From positions 1 through 64,000 of the forward strand of contig JAGTTO010000001.1 in assembly GCA_018223435.1 (NCBI GenBank): a stretch of 64,000 nucleotides of DNA, given 5' to 3'. Origin of the DNA: Lachnospiraceae bacterium Marseille-Q4251. Its GTDB lineage: Bacteria > Bacillota > Clostridia > Lachnospirales > Lachnospiraceae. The notes under the pieces were generated by a model. That model had not been told where the DNA came from. It ran no database searches and saw nothing but the letters and a program-made list of their open reading frames with translations. Of the stretch, positions 46,639-53,503 are shown piece by piece. The stretch's first letter is position 1. Every line of letters starts with the position of its first letter. The translations under genes were made by a program, and so were the position numbers.

Positions 46639-46652
46639 TGAAAACGTTTTCA
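46639..46652. promoter_or_regulatory. cre site 1 (CcpA operator)
   Basis: TGAAAACGTTTTCA is a perfect 14-base palindrome and fits the published cre consensus. It lies about 125 bases upstream of the HPr-like gene's -35. The same palindrome recurs at 47245-47258, with its flanks in reverse complement. Confidence 0.7.
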
Positions 46653-46777
46653 TAAAATATCGAAACAGGAAAAAGAAGAAAAATATTACTAAAAAACGCA
46701 AGATTTTACTTCTTGAAACAGGTAAAAATAAATATATTTTCTGGATTTTCATGAAAAGATCCTTGTCATCCTTTTAG

Positions 46778-46806
46778 TTGACAAATAAAAGTGGGTCGTG
46801 TATAGT
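46778..46806 (+). promoter_or_regulatory. Promoter of the HPr-like gene
   Basis: Consensus TTGACA (46778-46783), 17 bases, TATAGT (46801-46806); about 60 bases before the start codon. Confidence 0.8.
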
Positions 46807-46867
46807 ATGCTCAGTCAGAAGAAAAACGCAGAAAACATCTGCAATCTGAGAAAGGATGGTTCATATT

Positions 46868-47095
46868 ATGGCTCAGACAAAGATTAAATTAAATGCAGTG
46901 GAAGATGCCACAGAGCTGGTTCAGGCGGCTGAGAAATGCGATTTCGATATTGATGTGGCAAATGGCCGGGCTATTGTAGACGCAAAATCACTTTTAGGTG
47001 TGATCAGTCTGGGGACTGGTAATGTTCTTATGGTTCAGTGCCATGGAGAGAACCAGGACTTTAATAAGACAGTTCAAAAATTTGCAATTGCATAA
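46868..47095 (+). CDS. HPr-like protein lacking the His15 region (Crh-like)
   Basis: The 75-residue protein aligns with HPr from LNAVEDATELVQAAEKC and FDIDVANGRAIVDAKSLLGVISLG onward. The regulatory serine context (KSLLGVISL, equivalent of Ser46) is kept, but the GIHARPA loop with the phosphotransfer histidine is missing, with about four residues deleted. It therefore cannot pass phosphate in the PTS but might, like Crh, act as a serine-phosphorylated partner of CcpA. It is monocistronic between strong terminators and bracketed by two cre sites. AAAGGATGG precedes the ATG; an ATG four codons upstream lies inside that site. Confidence 0.85.
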   Translation: MAQTKIKLNAVEDATELVQAAEKCDFDIDVANGRAIVDAKSLLGVISLGTGNVLMVQCHGENQDFNKTVQKFAIA

Positions 47096-47120
47096 CGAAA
47101 TAAGATAAAGAAAATGTGAT

Positions 47121-47167
47121 GAAAAAGACCTGTTGTTGAACGTGAAGTTTGGCGGCAGGTCTTTTTC
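47121..47167 (+). terminator. Rho-independent terminator after the HPr-like gene
   Basis: GAAAAAGACCTG pairs with CAGGTCTTTTTC; U runs are available on both strands. Confidence 0.85.
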
Positions 47168-47244
47168 GCTGTCCTGCCATCTGACAGGCAATCCGGAATC
47201 AGGAGCAGCTGATGGATACTGCAATTTTGGAAATTTAGAAATTA

Positions 47245-47258
47245 TGAAAACGTTTTCA
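47245..47258. promoter_or_regulatory. cre site 2 (CcpA operator)
   Basis: Second TGAAAACGTTTTCA palindrome, 21 bases before the first codon of the ABC transporter remnant. With flanks it is the exact reverse complement (16 bases) of cre site 1. It may once have served the intact transporter operon. Confidence 0.65.
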
Positions 47259-47278
47259 AATAAAGGAATTGCCAGGGA

Positions 47279-48010
47279 ATGGCGGTTGACAAAGGCTTCC
47301 TGGAAAATCTCCAGGGACTGACCACGTTGAAGATCTATCAGGCAGATGAGAAAAAGGCCCGGGAGATGGATGAGGAATCCCAGCGGTTCCGTCAGATCAC
47401 GATGAAGGTGCTTACCATGCAGCTTAATTCTACCAGTGTTATGGATATCGTAGCTTACGGTGGAGCGGCTGCCGGAATGATTGTGGCCTCCCTGGAGTTT
47501 TTAAATGGCCATTTAAGCTTTGCCGGAGCACTGACGATCATTCTCCTGGCTTCCGAATTTTTCATCCCGCTGCGGCTTCTGGGCTCTTTCTTCCATATTG
47601 CCATGAATGGAATGGCGGCCAGCGATAAGATCTTCCATCTTCTGGATCTGCCGGAGTCTGAACATGGAACGAAGACTCTGGAAGGAGAGGCTCTAGATAT
47701 CACGCTGTCAGATGTACATTTTTCCTATGAGAAAGACCACGAGATCCTGAAAGGAATCAATCTTTCCGTTCCTTCCGGAAGCTTTGTGGCTCTGGTGGGA
47801 ACTTCTGGCTGCGGAAAAAGTACCATCGCGGGCCTTCTGCCCGGAAAAAACAAAGTTCAGAAGGGTGAAATCTGTATCGGAAACCGGCGCATAGAGGAGC
47901 TTTCTGAAACAGAGCTCCTGAAAAACGTCACGCTGATCCGTCACAACAGTTACCTATTTAAAGGAACCGTCCGGGACAACCTGAAAATGGCGAAACCGGA
48001 AATTGGATGA
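47279..48010 (+). pseudogene. ABC exporter subunit remnant (CydD-like), truncated at both ends
   Basis: The 243-codon frame keeps the second half of an exporter membrane domain (FLENLQGLTTLKIYQADE, FFIPLRLLGSFFHIAMNGM) and the first half of the nucleotide-binding domain with Walker A GTSGCGKSTI and NSYLFKGTVRDNLKMA. Missing are the first four or so membrane helices and everything after the Q-loop region: no LSGG signature, Walker B or H-loop. The frame ends directly at the start of a second truncated subunit. It cannot work as an ATPase as it stands. No ribosome binding site or promoter of its own is evident; a cre palindrome lies 21 bases upstream. Confidence 0.8.
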
Positions 48011-48998
48011 ACGTTCCGTGAAACTGGCCTCTTTCCAGAAGGATCTCAGCAAAATGGAAGGCAGCCAGCGTTCCATCACGAATTTCTCAATCCTTGGGTT
48101 TTCGCTGGTCATGCTGCTTTTGACAATGGCGCTTTATCATCAGGGCGAGATCGGCTTTGACGCGATGCTGATCTGTACAGTCGCCATGATGGGCTCCTTT
48201 GGGCCTGTGGTGGCCTTATCCAGCCTTTCCAACAACCTGAATCAGACGCTGGCCAGCGGTGAACGGGTTCTCTCTATCCTGGAGGAAACACCGATGGTAG
48301 AGGAGATTCCTGTAAGATCTGAGGGCGAGAAGCTGGCTTTTGCAGGGGCTGCGGCAGAGAATGTGAGCTTTGCCTATGAAGAGGAAGAAATTCTGAAAAA
48401 CTGCTCTGTAAACATAGAGAAGGGAAAGATCATCGGTATTCATGGAGCCAGCGGTTCCGGAAAATCGACCCTTCTTCGGTTGTTTATGCGTTTCTGGGAC
48501 GTACAGAAGGGAAGCATTACGATCTCAGGAAAAGATGTACGGACAATTCCTACACCGGTTCTTCGGGACACGGAGAGCTTTGTAATGCAGGAGACCCAGC
48601 TGTTTCATGATTCCATCGCCAATAACATTGCGATTGGAAAGGAAAATGCTTCCCGGGAGGAAATCATAGAAGCTGCCAAAAAGGCTTCTATTCACGAGTT
48701 TATCTCGACTCTGCCGAAGGGCTACGATACGGAAGTCGGAGAGCTGGGAGATACCCTCTCGGGTGGTGAGAAACAGAGAATCGGAATTGCCAGAGCCTTC
48801 CTGCACGATGCGCCCTTCCTTCTGATGGATGAGCCCACCAGTAATCTGGATTCCCTAAATGAAGGAATTATCTTGAAATCTCTCAGAGAAGAAGGTAAAA
48901 TGAGAACAGTTTTACTGGTTTCTCACAGGAAATCCACGATGAAAGTAGCTGATGTGGTCTTTCATATGGACCCTTCCGTCAGAAAGACGAGAACGTAA
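48003..48998 (+). pseudogene. ABC exporter subunit remnant (CydC-like), N-terminally truncated
   Basis: The 331-codon frame begins in the middle of an exporter membrane domain (SFQKDLSKMEGSQRSITN, then two or three helices) and continues through an intact nucleotide-binding domain: Walker A GASGSGKSTL, signature LSGGEKQRIGIA, Walker B FLLMDEPTSNLD and SHRKST as H-loop. The first roughly 190 residues expected of a half-transporter are missing. It overlaps the preceding remnant by eight bases and appears to be joined to it by one deletion that removed the C-terminus of the first and the N-terminus of the second. A residual function of the intact ATPase domain cannot be excluded. Confidence 0.75.
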
Positions 48999-49024
48999 AA
49001 AATGAAATCTGCAGAGGGAAAAGG

Positions 49025-49660
49025 ATGCGTAAGATTAACAGAGAAGATATGCTGGAGCTCACCAGGCGGATGACGGTAAAGAGAAACTGCTTTGACCGGA
49101 TCGCCGGAGCTTATCTGGATGAGGAGGGCTATGTGGATGCCACCTTTAATCGTCATTTTCTGAAATTAAAACTGAATGAACAGGCGGAAAATCTGGCGAT
49201 TGCAAAGGAGATTCCTTTTGCAGATACGAACAAAAATCTGAGAGAATATGCATTTCCGGAAGATGCTCAGAAGCCCGGAAGTATTTGGCAGCTTCTGATG
49301 GCATTAAAGAGCTGTGAGCTGAAAAATGATGCGCTTCTGGATGTGTTTTATGAGAAAGTCGGCGGGGCCTATAAGAGCAAAGGCCCCTACGCCGTCTATT
49401 TCTTTCATGGAAGCTACGACGTTCCACGAAAAGGAATGGACAAAGAAAGCCAGTGGGAGTCAGAAGAGGTCTATCAGTTTCTGATCTGCGCCATCTGTCC
49501 CGTCTATGGCGATTATGAACCCGGCAGGCCGGAATGTGGCTTTCTTTTTCCGGCTTTCACTGAACGCTGCGCCAATTTAAACGGTATTGACATCTTTCAG
49601 GCTGACACCAGCCATCCCCATATGGAACTGATACGGGAAATACTGGAAATGCCCGTTTAA
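49025..49660 (+). CDS. DUF4317 family protein, short form
   Basis: The 211-residue protein starts with MRKINREDMLELTRRMTVKRNCFDRIAGAYLDEEG, similar to the N-terminus of DUF4317 proteins, and includes YAVYFFHGSYDVPRKGMDK and FLICAICPVYGDYEPG, also found in that family. It is about half the length usual for the family, so it is either a short version or an internal-deletion product. It follows the ABC remnants by 26 bases with GAGGGAAAAGG before the ATG and overlaps the convergent recombinase gene by four bases. Function unknown. Confidence 0.7.
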   Translation: MRKINREDMLELTRRMTVKRNCFDRIAGAYLDEEGYVDATFNRHFLKLKLNEQAENLAIAKEIPFADTNKNLREYAFPEDAQKPGSIWQLLMALKSCELKNDALLDVFYEKVGGAYKSKGPYAVYFFHGSYDVPRKGMDKESQWESEEVYQFLICAICPVYGDYEPGRPECGFLFPAFTERCANLNGIDIFQADTSHPHMELIREILEMPV

Positions 49661-50718
49661 TCACGTCTCAGATGGACGGCGGAAGCTGCCTGACGGCGGC
49701 GATCCTCGCCCATGGCGGCGTAATGTTTACGGGTTGTATTGACATCTTTGTGTCCAAGCACCTCGGCTACCAGATAGATATCACCGGTTTCGCGGTAAAG
49801 GCTTGTGCCATAGGTACTGCGAAGCTTATGCGGGGTGATCTTCTTGGTGGTCGTGATAGCCCGGGCATATTTTTTTACCATATTTTCTACGGCCTGAACA
49901 CCTATTCGACGGCGCTGGGTAGAATAGAAGAGAGCGTTCTCGTGACCGGCGATGGGAGTGATCCCTTCCCGGACCGGAAGGTAAGCTTTCAAGGCATCGG
50001 CCACTTCATCCCCAAAATAGACGATGGTTTCATTACCGCCTTTTCGTACGATACGGATGCCGTTGTTGTCAAAATCAATATCCTGAATATCCAGGCCCAC
50101 ACATTCGGAGACACGGATGCCGGTGCCCAGAAGAAGGGTCACAATGGCCAGATCCCGTGCTTTTGTCTTTTCATAGTACATTTTCCTCTGGCCTGTAAGT
50201 TCGTCGCCTCCATGCTCGATATAATCCAGAAGAGCGGCCGTTTCATTGACTTCCAGACGGATGATGGATTTCTCATGGATTTTCGGCATATCGACCAGGA
50301 GCGTGGGATTGCTGGAGATCACCTGGCGTTTGTAATAGTAAGTGTAGAAGCTCCGGAGAGCTGACATTTTTCGTTTCAAGCCACGTTCGCCGTTGGTGAT
50401 CTGTTTGTCACAGCTGGAGGCCTCATAGACTTTTAAATATTCCTGATATTCCTCAATATCAACAGCTTCCAGCTGATCCAGCACATCCACAGGAAAATCC
50501 CGGATATCCATTGTGCGTAAAGCCGGATTCCGTTCCTTGAGAAATCGGAAAAACACGCGGATATCGTAAGCGTAAGAGATACGGGTCTTCGTGGAAGTCG
50601 TCGGCTCCATGGCCCGGAAATAATCCCGGCAAAATCCGGGAAGAGTTTTTAAAACCTCACGAAGCTTTAAGGTGTTTTCCACATCCTGTTCATCGTGATA
50701 AGTGACTCGCTGAGGCAT
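49657..50718 (-). CDS. Tyrosine recombinase (XerC/XerD/integrase family)
   Basis: The 353-residue protein has an N-terminal SAM-like core-binding domain (about 45-160) and a catalytic domain with the first Arg in LLGTGIRVSECVGL, the Lys region, HKLRSTYGTSLY (His-x-x-Arg), and LGHKDVNTTRKHY carrying the second His and the nucleophilic Tyr. The length exceeds XerC/D by about 50 residues at the N-terminus. No mobile-element genes surround it, so it is an orphan recombinase. The ATG at 50718 follows AAAGGA. Two ATAGATCTAT palindromes sit around its promoter. It could be a chromosomal Xer-like enzyme or a leftover integrase. Confidence 0.9.
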   Translation of the reverse strand: MPQRVTYHDEQDVENTLKLREVLKTLPGFCRDYFRAMEPTTSTKTRISYAYDIRVFFRFLKERNPALRTMDIRDFPVDVLDQLEAVDIEEYQEYLKVYEASSCDKQITNGERGLKRKMSALRSFYTYYYKRQVISSNPTLLVDMPKIHEKSIIRLEVNETAALLDYIEHGGDELTGQRKMYYEKTKARDLAIVTLLLGTGIRVSECVGLDIQDIDFDNNGIRIVRKGGNETIVYFGDEVADALKAYLPVREGITPIAGHENALFYSTQRRRIGVQAVENMVKKYARAITTTKKITPHKLRSTYGTSLYRETGDIYLVAEVLGHKDVNTTRKHYAAMGEDRRRQAASAVHLRRD

Positions 50719-50751
50719 AAAAAATCCTTTCTGACAGGGAAAAGAGTGCTC

Positions 50752-50796
50752 TATAGATCTATACGACAAACACATGTTTTTCAAATAGATCTATAG
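50752..50796 (-). promoter_or_regulatory. Paired palindromes at the recombinase promoter
   Basis: TATAGATCTATA (50752-50763) and ATAGATCTATAG (50785-50796) share the 10-base palindrome ATAGATCTAT with centres 32 bases apart, about three helical turns. On the minus strand a TTGAAA (50779-50784) lies between them, and the TATAGA of the first could be its -10, with a short 15-base spacer. They may be operators for autoregulation or recombinase-binding sites. Confidence 0.55.
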
Positions 50797-50850
50797 AAAT
50801 TCACCAAATTCCCTGCATATTCTGTTGATTTCTAACTTTTAAAGCTTTTC

Positions 50851-51519
50851 TTATTTTTGAATATCTGCCCAGGCTTTCAGATATTCCTTTGCCATAATTG
50901 CACAGCCAGGATCAGAAAGATGCACGCCATCGTAGCTCAACTCTTCTGTAGGCACTTTCTCGATGAGGCTGTTGGTCAGGATTCCATTCATTGGCAGATA
51001 TACATCGGCGTACTTTCTGGCAAGCCTGCGTACGACTTCAATTTTGGGTCCGAGATCCTCCCAGAAGATTTCTTTTTCTGGATCTGTAGGAAGCAAAAAC
51101 GGCTCGATTAGCATAAGCTTCGTGTCCGGAAGGCCTTTTTTGATCTTTTCCAGAAGCTCTGTCAGATTGGTCTCAAACTGTTCTTTTGAGGTAATATCGT
51201 TGGAATCATATCTTCGCCAGGTATCGTTGATACCGATCATAATGGACAGATAATCCGGTTTCACTTCCAGAATATCCTTCTGATACCGTTCCAGCAAATT
51301 CTGGCATCTGTCTCCGGATACGCCCCGATTGACAAAATTTACCGGATTATGCGGAAATAACAATTCATAAATTTTTGCAGCTCTATAGGCATAGCCTTTC
51401 CCCAGAGCTCCGCCTCCTTCAGGAAACATATCCATGAGCAAGCCGCCGTCGCGGCCCCAATCTGTGATGGAATCACCCTGAAATAATACCGTACTTCCTG
51501 CCTTAAAAATTGTTTTCAT
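50851..51519 (-). CDS. SGNH/GDSL-type hydrolase
   Basis: The 222-residue protein has the four SGNH blocks: FQGDSITDWGRD (Ser), GVSGDRCQNLL (Gly), IMIGINDTWRRY (Asn), and SYDGVHLSDPG (Asp/His). Enzymes of this type deacetylate or hydrolyse esters, frequently on carbohydrates. There is no signal peptide, so it is probably cytoplasmic. AGGCAGAGAAAAGCT is a weak ribosome binding site before the ATG. It lies between the recombinase and a small unknown gene. Confidence 0.9.
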   Translation of the reverse strand: MKTIFKAGSTVLFQGDSITDWGRDGGLLMDMFPEGGGALGKGYAYRAAKIYELLFPHNPVNFVNRGVSGDRCQNLLERYQKDILEVKPDYLSIMIGINDTWRRYDSNDITSKEQFETNLTELLEKIKKGLPDTKLMLIEPFLLPTDPEKEIFWEDLGPKIEVVRRLARKYADVYLPMNGILTNSLIEKVPTEELSYDGVHLSDPGCAIMAKEYLKAWADIQK

Positions 51520-51567
51520 AGCTTTTCTCTGCCTTTCTGAGGGAATTTCCTCGTTTATTGTGTAAAC

Positions 51568-51798
51568 CTACTCATCAAATTCTGCGGTGACGATGAAGCC
51601 TCTTGGCGTATTATCCACGCTTACAATAACACCTTCTCTGGATTTCAGCCGTTCCGGGGCTTTAAAACAGCCTGACATGGCCACAGCAGGCTCAATAATA
51701 TAACTGTAATTCATGTTGGTCTGGATCTCTGTGATCTCTACATGGTCGCCTGGCTGTACCAGATTCGGCCGTTCCATCTTAAATTTTTCTCTGCGCAT
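51568..51798 (-). CDS. Small conserved protein of unknown function
   Basis: The 76-residue product has a start rich in Arg/Lys (MRREKFKMERPNL), PGDHVEITEIQ, and a beta-rich remainder ending REGVIVSVDNTPRGFIVTAEFDE, suggestive of a small beta-barrel. No function is recognised. ATG at 51798 (AAAGGA ten bases before) and 51804 (AAAGGA four bases before) are both possible. The dispersed repeat copy 2 lies just upstream, in the same orientation as the gene. Confidence 0.65.
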   Translation of the reverse strand: MRREKFKMERPNLVQPGDHVEITEIQTNMNYSYIIEPAVAMSGCFKAPERLKSREGVIVSVDNTPRGFIVTAEFDE

Positions 51799-51822
51799 AT
51801 ACATGAAGTCCTTTCTGAAATC

Positions 51823-51846
51823 TAAACATCTGGCGATGTTCTGCAC
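51823..51846 (-). repeat. Possible degenerate hairpin related to element A1
   Basis: On the minus strand GTGCAGAACATC, a GCCA loop region and GATGTTTA form a hairpin. Its 12-base 5' arm equals that of the element at 74-123, and it lies next to repeat copy 2. The tail GACCGAAGCGGAGCG is missing, so kinship is uncertain. Confidence 0.35.
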
Positions 51847-51863
51847 ACTATGTATTAATTATG

Positions 51864-51978
51864 ATATTCGAAATCCGCTGATTTACTGCGTAAATCGCTA
51901 CTTTCTTATATTTGGCGTGTCCCAAGTTCAAAAGCCTTATCGTGCAAGCACGAACAGCTTTTTGACCTTTTGACACTG
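51864..51978 (-). repeat. Dispersed palindromic repeat, copy 2 (empty-site form)
   Basis: Inverted copy of the repeat that opens the window, with the same TCGTGC/GCACGA and GATTTA/TAAATC hairpins. It lacks the 52 or so bases that copy 1 has between the two hairpins and so represents an empty site for the bulged hairpin. It lies upstream of the small unknown gene; the rest of the gap up to 52117 shows no recognisable feature. Confidence 0.85.
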
Positions 51979-52117
51979 GTATCATTAATTATAGCATTTT
52001 TGGAAAAACAGGCAAGCAAAAAAGACAGATTAAAAACAAACTTAAGATGTGATGAAAGAAAGCTGCCGGTACGGATGGATGTCTCCGCCCTGCAGCCAGA
52101 CAAAATATTTGATAAAA

Positions 52118-52471
52118 TTAACGAAGCTGCTCCGAATAATAAGGAATAATCAGCTGCTGACCATTATAAATGCGGTTATAATTGATCGAATTGATCTCCC
52201 GGATCTCATCCATATAGTCGTCAAGAGAACGATAAACGCTGGAATCCATATATTTGTTTGCGATATCCCATAAGGTATCTCCACGCTGGACCCGTATTTC
52301 TGTATAGTATTTATAGGGTTCCTGGGCTTTCTTCTGGGTCGCTTCCACAGTCAGCTTGCTGTAAGTGATCCCGCCCAGGCAAAGGGCAGATAAGAGAATG
52401 GAAAGGTAGGTATAGCGTTTTACTCTTTTTGCTCTTGTTCTTCTGTAACTTTTCTTCCTCGTTTCGTTCAT
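52118..52471 (-). CDS. YneA-like LysM protein (SOS cell-division inhibitor)
   Basis: The 117-residue protein has a basic start (NETRKKSYRRTRAKRVKRY), one membrane segment (about 22-42) and a C-terminal LysM domain (VQRGDTLWDIANKYMD, NRIYNGQQLIIPY). Together with its position divergent to lexA and LexA boxes in its promoter, it corresponds to YneA-type inhibitors that delay septation during DNA damage. The ATG at 52471 follows GGGAGG at eight bases; longer starts lack spacing. Confidence 0.87.
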   Translation of the reverse strand: MNETRKKSYRRTRAKRVKRYTYLSILLSALCLGGITYSKLTVEATQKKAQEPYKYYTEIRVQRGDTLWDIANKYMDSSVYRSLDDYMDEIREINSINYNRIYNGQQLIIPYYSEQLR

Positions 52472-52495
52472 GATCATAACCTCCCTGCATTGCTG

Positions 52496-52509
52496 CGAAC
52501 ATCTGTTTG
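52496..52509. promoter_or_regulatory. LexA box downstream of the yneA-like promoter
   Basis: CGAACATCTGTTTG matches the Bacillus-type SOS box CGAACNNNNGTTYG. It lies in the leader of the yneA-like gene. Confidence 0.7.
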
Positions 52510-52523
52510 CTTTCGATAACAGC

Positions 52524-52552
52524 ATTATAATACACGAACATGCGTTTGTCAA
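52524..52552 (-). promoter_or_regulatory. SOS promoter of the yneA-like gene
   Basis: On the minus strand TTGACA (52547-52552), 17 bases, TATAAT (52524-52529) is a full consensus promoter. The spacer contains the LexA box CGAACATGCGTTTG (52535-52548), so bound LexA would cover the promoter. Confidence 0.88.
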
Positions 52553-52587
52553 TGCAAAAACGAACATATTTTCGAACAAAAAACTGT

Positions 52588-52627
52588 CGAATATTTGTTT
52601 GCAATTTTGAAACGAACATGATATAAT
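52588..52627 (+). promoter_or_regulatory. lexA promoter with overlapping LexA box
   Basis: TTGCAA (52599-52604), 17 bases, TATAAT (52622-52627). The SOS-like box CGAATATTTGTTTG (52588-52601) overlaps the -35, and a further box-like CGAACATATTTTCG sits at 52561-52574, fitting autorepression. Confidence 0.8.
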
Positions 52628-52704
52628 TTTTTAAAAGCAGCGTTTGCAAGCAGCACAGCGGGTCATGAGAAGGATATCCGCTGAATTTTCGGAGGTATTC
52701 AGCT

Positions 52705-53322
52705 ATGGCATATGGAAAAATCACAAAAAAACAGGAAGAAATTCTGGAATATATCAAAGATCAGATTATGAACCGCGGTTTCCCGCCTGCAGTACGCGAA
52801 ATCTGTGAGGCAGTGAACCTGAAGTCCACCTCTTCTGTTCACGCGCATTTGGAGACATTGGAGAAAAACGGCTACATCCGCCGGGATCCGACCAAACCCC
52901 GCGCGATTGAGATTCTGGATGATAACTTCAATATGGTCCGCAGGGAGCTGGTAAATGTGCCGGTCGTTGGACGTGTGGCTGCCGGCGAGCCGATTCTCGC
53001 CACAGAGAACGTGGAAAGCTATTTCCCGATTCCGGCTGAATATGTTCCGAAGAATCCTACTTTCATGCTCACAGTAAAGGGTGACAGCATGATAAATGCA
53101 GGGATTTTCAGTGGGGATCATCTTCTGATTGAGCAGAAAAGCACCGCGGAAAACGGTGAGATCATTGTCGCTCTTCTGGATGATTCCGCTACCGTCAAGA
53201 CTTTTTATAAGGAAGATGGTCATTACCGCCTGCAACCGCAGAATGATGCGATGGAACCCATCATCACAGATGACGTTCAGATCCTGGGAAAGGTCATTGG
53301 GGTGTTCCGTTTCCTTCACTGA
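52705..53322 (+). CDS. lexA: SOS repressor LexA
   Basis: The 205-residue protein has the winged HTH N-terminus (KKQEEILEYIKDQI, PPAVREICEAVNLKSTSSVHAHLETLE), the self-cleavage site Ala93-Gly94 in VAAGEP, and the serine/lysine dyad Ser128 (KGDSMINAG) and Lys165 (SATVKTFYK). RecA filaments trigger its cleavage. GGAGG precedes the ATG; several LexA boxes lie upstream. Confidence 0.97.
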   Translation: MAYGKITKKQEEILEYIKDQIMNRGFPPAVREICEAVNLKSTSSVHAHLETLEKNGYIRRDPTKPRAIEILDDNFNMVRRELVNVPVVGRVAAGEPILATENVESYFPIPAEYVPKNPTFMLTVKGDSMINAGIFSGDHLLIEQKSTAENGEIIVALLDDSATVKTFYKEDGHYRLQPQNDAMEPIITDDVQILGKVIGVFRFLH

Positions 53323-53339
53323 TTGAGAAAGATTATAAT

Positions 53340-53379
53340 AGCCTGTCTTCTGTTTTATAAGAACAGTTGTCAGGCTTTT
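53340..53379 (+). terminator. Rho-independent terminator after lexA
   Basis: AGCCTG/CAGGCT and inner CTGTT/AACAG stems with a small internal loop, followed by TTTT. Confidence 0.65.
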
Positions 53380-53407
53380 CTTACGTCAATATCCATTTTC
53401 TCCTCAT

Positions 53408-53438
53408 GTAGTTTACATAAGTAAATTATGTAAACTAC
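53408..53438. repeat. Perfect 12-base inverted repeat
   Basis: GTAGTTTACATA and TATGTAAACTAC are separated by seven bases, between the lexA terminator and the GH42 terminator. No T run follows on either strand, so it is not a normal terminator. Confidence 0.6.
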
Positions 53439-53450
53439 AATACAAAAAAT

Positions 53451-53492
53451 ACCGCTCAGCCAGCAAGCCATAAGCAAACCGGACTGAGCGGT
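53451..53492 (-). terminator. Rho-independent terminator of the GH42 operon
   Basis: ACCGCTCAG pairs with CTGAGCGGT; on the minus strand it is followed by ATTTTTTG. Confidence 0.85.
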
Positions 53493-53503
53493 AAAAATTA
53501 TAT

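Larger units (their letters stand above)
46549..46867. other. A+T-rich gap with terminator, cre site and promoter
   Basis: This 319-base gap holds the dtd terminator, a perfect cre palindrome (46639-46652) and the promoter of the HPr-like gene (46778-46806). About 120 A+T-rich bases between cre and promoter show no further structure that can be named. Confidence 0.75.

Noticed and set aside
49660..50364. Plus-strand frame opposite the recombinase
   Set aside because: It is antisense to conserved integrase catalytic motifs and encodes no recognisable domain.
1..51978. The inverted repeat pair as ends of a 52-kb composite transposon or inversion segment
   Set aside because: The repeats are short, lack transposase genes and enclose core operons in a normal arrangement; dispersed repeat copies are the simpler reading.
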